Source: Paramagnetospirillum magnetotacticum MS-1 (GTDB lineage Bacteria > Pseudomonadota > Alphaproteobacteria > Rhodospirillales > Magnetospirillaceae). From it: a stretch of DNA of 64,000 nucleotides. The stretch is from contig NZ_JXSL01000020.1 in assembly GCF_000829825.1 (NCBI RefSeq), forward strand, positions 248,001 through 312,000. The letters run 5' to 3'. Below are positions 63,118 to 64,000 of the stretch, piece by piece; position 1 is the first letter of the stretch, and every line of letters begins with the position of its first letter. Below the pieces are notes generated by a model. That model did not search any database and was not told where the DNA came from. It saw nothing but the letters and a program-made list of their open reading frames with translations. The position numbers were made by a program, and so were the translations under genes.

Positions 63118-63615
63118 ATGTGCCAGCATCACGGGCTTAACCGCCGCCGCTTCCTAGCCCTGGTGCCGGGCATGGTGGTGGCCGTCTCGGCCTGCGGCCA
63201 GTCCTCCACCGGTCCGGCCGAGATCAAGTGGGGCCGCGAGACCTGCGAATATTGCGGCATGATCATCGATGATCCCCACTTTGCCGCCCAAGTGCGGGGG
63301 CCCGACCGCAAGGTGCACAAATTCGACGATCTTGGCGATGCGGTATTGTGGATGGCCAAGCAGGGCTGGGCCGAGGATGCCGTCACCGAGTTCTGGGTGG
63401 GCGGCCTGGAAAGCGGCCAGTGGACGGATGGGCGAAAGGCGCTTTACATCGACGGACAGCACACGCCCATGGCCCATGGCTTCGGCGCCGTCATGGAAGG
63501 GCGGAGCGGTGCCTTGGACTATGCCGCCATGAAGAAGGCGGTGATGACCAAGGGCTCCACCAGCCGCTGTGAGCCGTCTGAGACTGCCCCCAACACCACG
63601 ACGCGAGACGGCTGA
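63118..63615 (+). CDS. nosL: NosL copper-binding lipoprotein
   Basis: A 165-residue lipoprotein: twin-Arg-like start (LNRRRFLALVPGMVVAVSACG) with lipobox Cys in VSACG. The NosL signature ETCEYCGMIIDDPHFAAQ carries the CysxxCysGlyMet copper ligands. NosL delivers Cu(I) to NosZ maturation. ATG 63118 has AGGAGG 7 nt upstream, the best ribosome-binding site in the operon. It overlaps nosY by 1 bp (TGATG). Confidence 0.95.
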   Translation: MCQHHGLNRRRFLALVPGMVVAVSACGQSSTGPAEIKWGRETCEYCGMIIDDPHFAAQVRGPDRKVHKFDDLGDAVLWMAKQGWAEDAVTEFWVGGLESGQWTDGRKALYIDGQHTPMAHGFGAVMEGRSGALDYAAMKKAVMTKGSTSRCEPSETAPNTTTRDG

Positions 63616-64000
63616 TGAACGCCCTTTACCTCACCGCCCGGCTGGACATGGCGGAGTCGCTGCGGTCGCGCTGGTTCATGTTCTACTCCATCGTCTTCGG
63701 CGGCATCGTGGTGTTGCTGTTCGTCTTTGGCCTGACCGAATCGCGCATTCTGGGATTCACGGGTCTGTCGCGGCTGCTGGTCACCTATATCCAGCTCTGC
63801 GTCGCCATTTTGCCGGTGTTCATCCTGATCACCACGGTGAGATCGGTGGCGGGCGACCGCGACGCTGGGGTGTTCGAGTACATGCTGTCCCTGCCGGTAC
63901 CGCTTCATGCCTGGTTCTGGGGCAAGATGATCGGCCGCTTTGTGGTGGTGTTCCTGCCCGTGTTCGGCGCCATGGCCGTAGCCGCGCTTTACGCCGTGCT
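63615..64000 (+). CDS. nosY: NosY, ABC transporter permease (3'-truncated by window edge)
   Basis: The first 128 residues of an inner-membrane permease: MNALYLTARLDMAESLRSRW, then membrane segments FYSIVFGGIVVLLFVFGLT, LCVAILPVFILITTV and FVVVFLPVFGAMAVAALY. The segment RSVAGDRDAGVFEYMLSLPV is typical for NosY. It pairs with NosF. The frame is open at the window end; about half of the usual ~275 residues are missing. Confidence 0.93.
   Translation, partial: MNALYLTARLDMAESLRSRWFMFYSIVFGGIVVLLFVFGLTESRILGFTGLSRLLVTYIQLCVAILPVFILITTVRSVAGDRDAGVFEYMLSLPVPLHAWFWGKMIGRFVVVFLPVFGAMAVAALYAV

Overview
The window is GC-rich bacterial chromosome (roughly 63-66% G+C by eye) from an alphaproteobacterium. 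The ribosomal proteins, hopanoid genes (hpnN, hpnK, hpnL), ATP12 assembly factor, several haemerythrins and a nitrous oxide reductase cluster fit a Rhodospirillales member close to Magnetospirillum/Paramagnetospirillum. That genus assignment is inferred from protein content, not from a database match.

Positions 1-30,880 hold the core information-processing block. It contains the 3' part of rpoB, rpoC, a two-gene insert (a Sel1/trypsin-like protease and a lytic transglycosylase), the str operon (rpsL-rpsG-fusA-tuf), the S10-spc-alpha genes (rpsJ to secY-adk), and rpsM-rpsK-rpoA-rplQ. Two places break the usual order: the insert between rpoC and rpsL, and a minus-strand, partly AT-rich vapB-vapC-unknown island between tuf and rpsJ. 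Promoters, leader hairpins and terminators can be proposed around these joins.

Positions 30,926-41,140 hold a TPR methyltransferase facing a long minus-strand run: hpnN-hpnK-hpnL-rluC-type synthase-gph-type phosphatase-AsmA-like-ATP12. Most junctions from hpnN to the phosphatase/AsmA pair overlap by a few bases, so the run looks co-transcribed (hopanoid export, RNA modification, envelope and ATP synthase assembly).

Positions 41,280-51,746 are rich in signalling genes: a membrane Cache-like sensor without an output domain, a YgiQ radical SAM protein, a multi-PAS histidine kinase, a metallo-beta-lactamase/two-cNMP/haemerythrin fusion, a Csp1-type copper storage protein, a cNMP-EAL phosphodiesterase, a small unknown protein and a stand-alone haemerythrin.

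Positions 51,833-64,000 combine copper handling (DUF2946 protein, PCu(A)C chaperone, TlpA-like thioredoxin, Sco/SenC) with a nos cluster: nosZ, two dihaem cytochromes c, nosB, nosD, nosG, nosH, nosF, nosL and the start of nosY. The Sec-type NosZ leader and the nosB/G/H genes mark it as clade II (atypical). The copper genes probably supply and load the CuA and CuZ sites, and two FNR-like boxes suggest shared control by oxygen or NO.

Three ~100-bp double-hairpin elements, a 32-bp repeat pair and a short tandem array lie between genes. I saw no tRNA, rRNA, CRISPR array or insertion sequence. Apart from 10,350-10,685, which is annotated as the str promoter and leader, no stretch above 300 bases lacks a gene.
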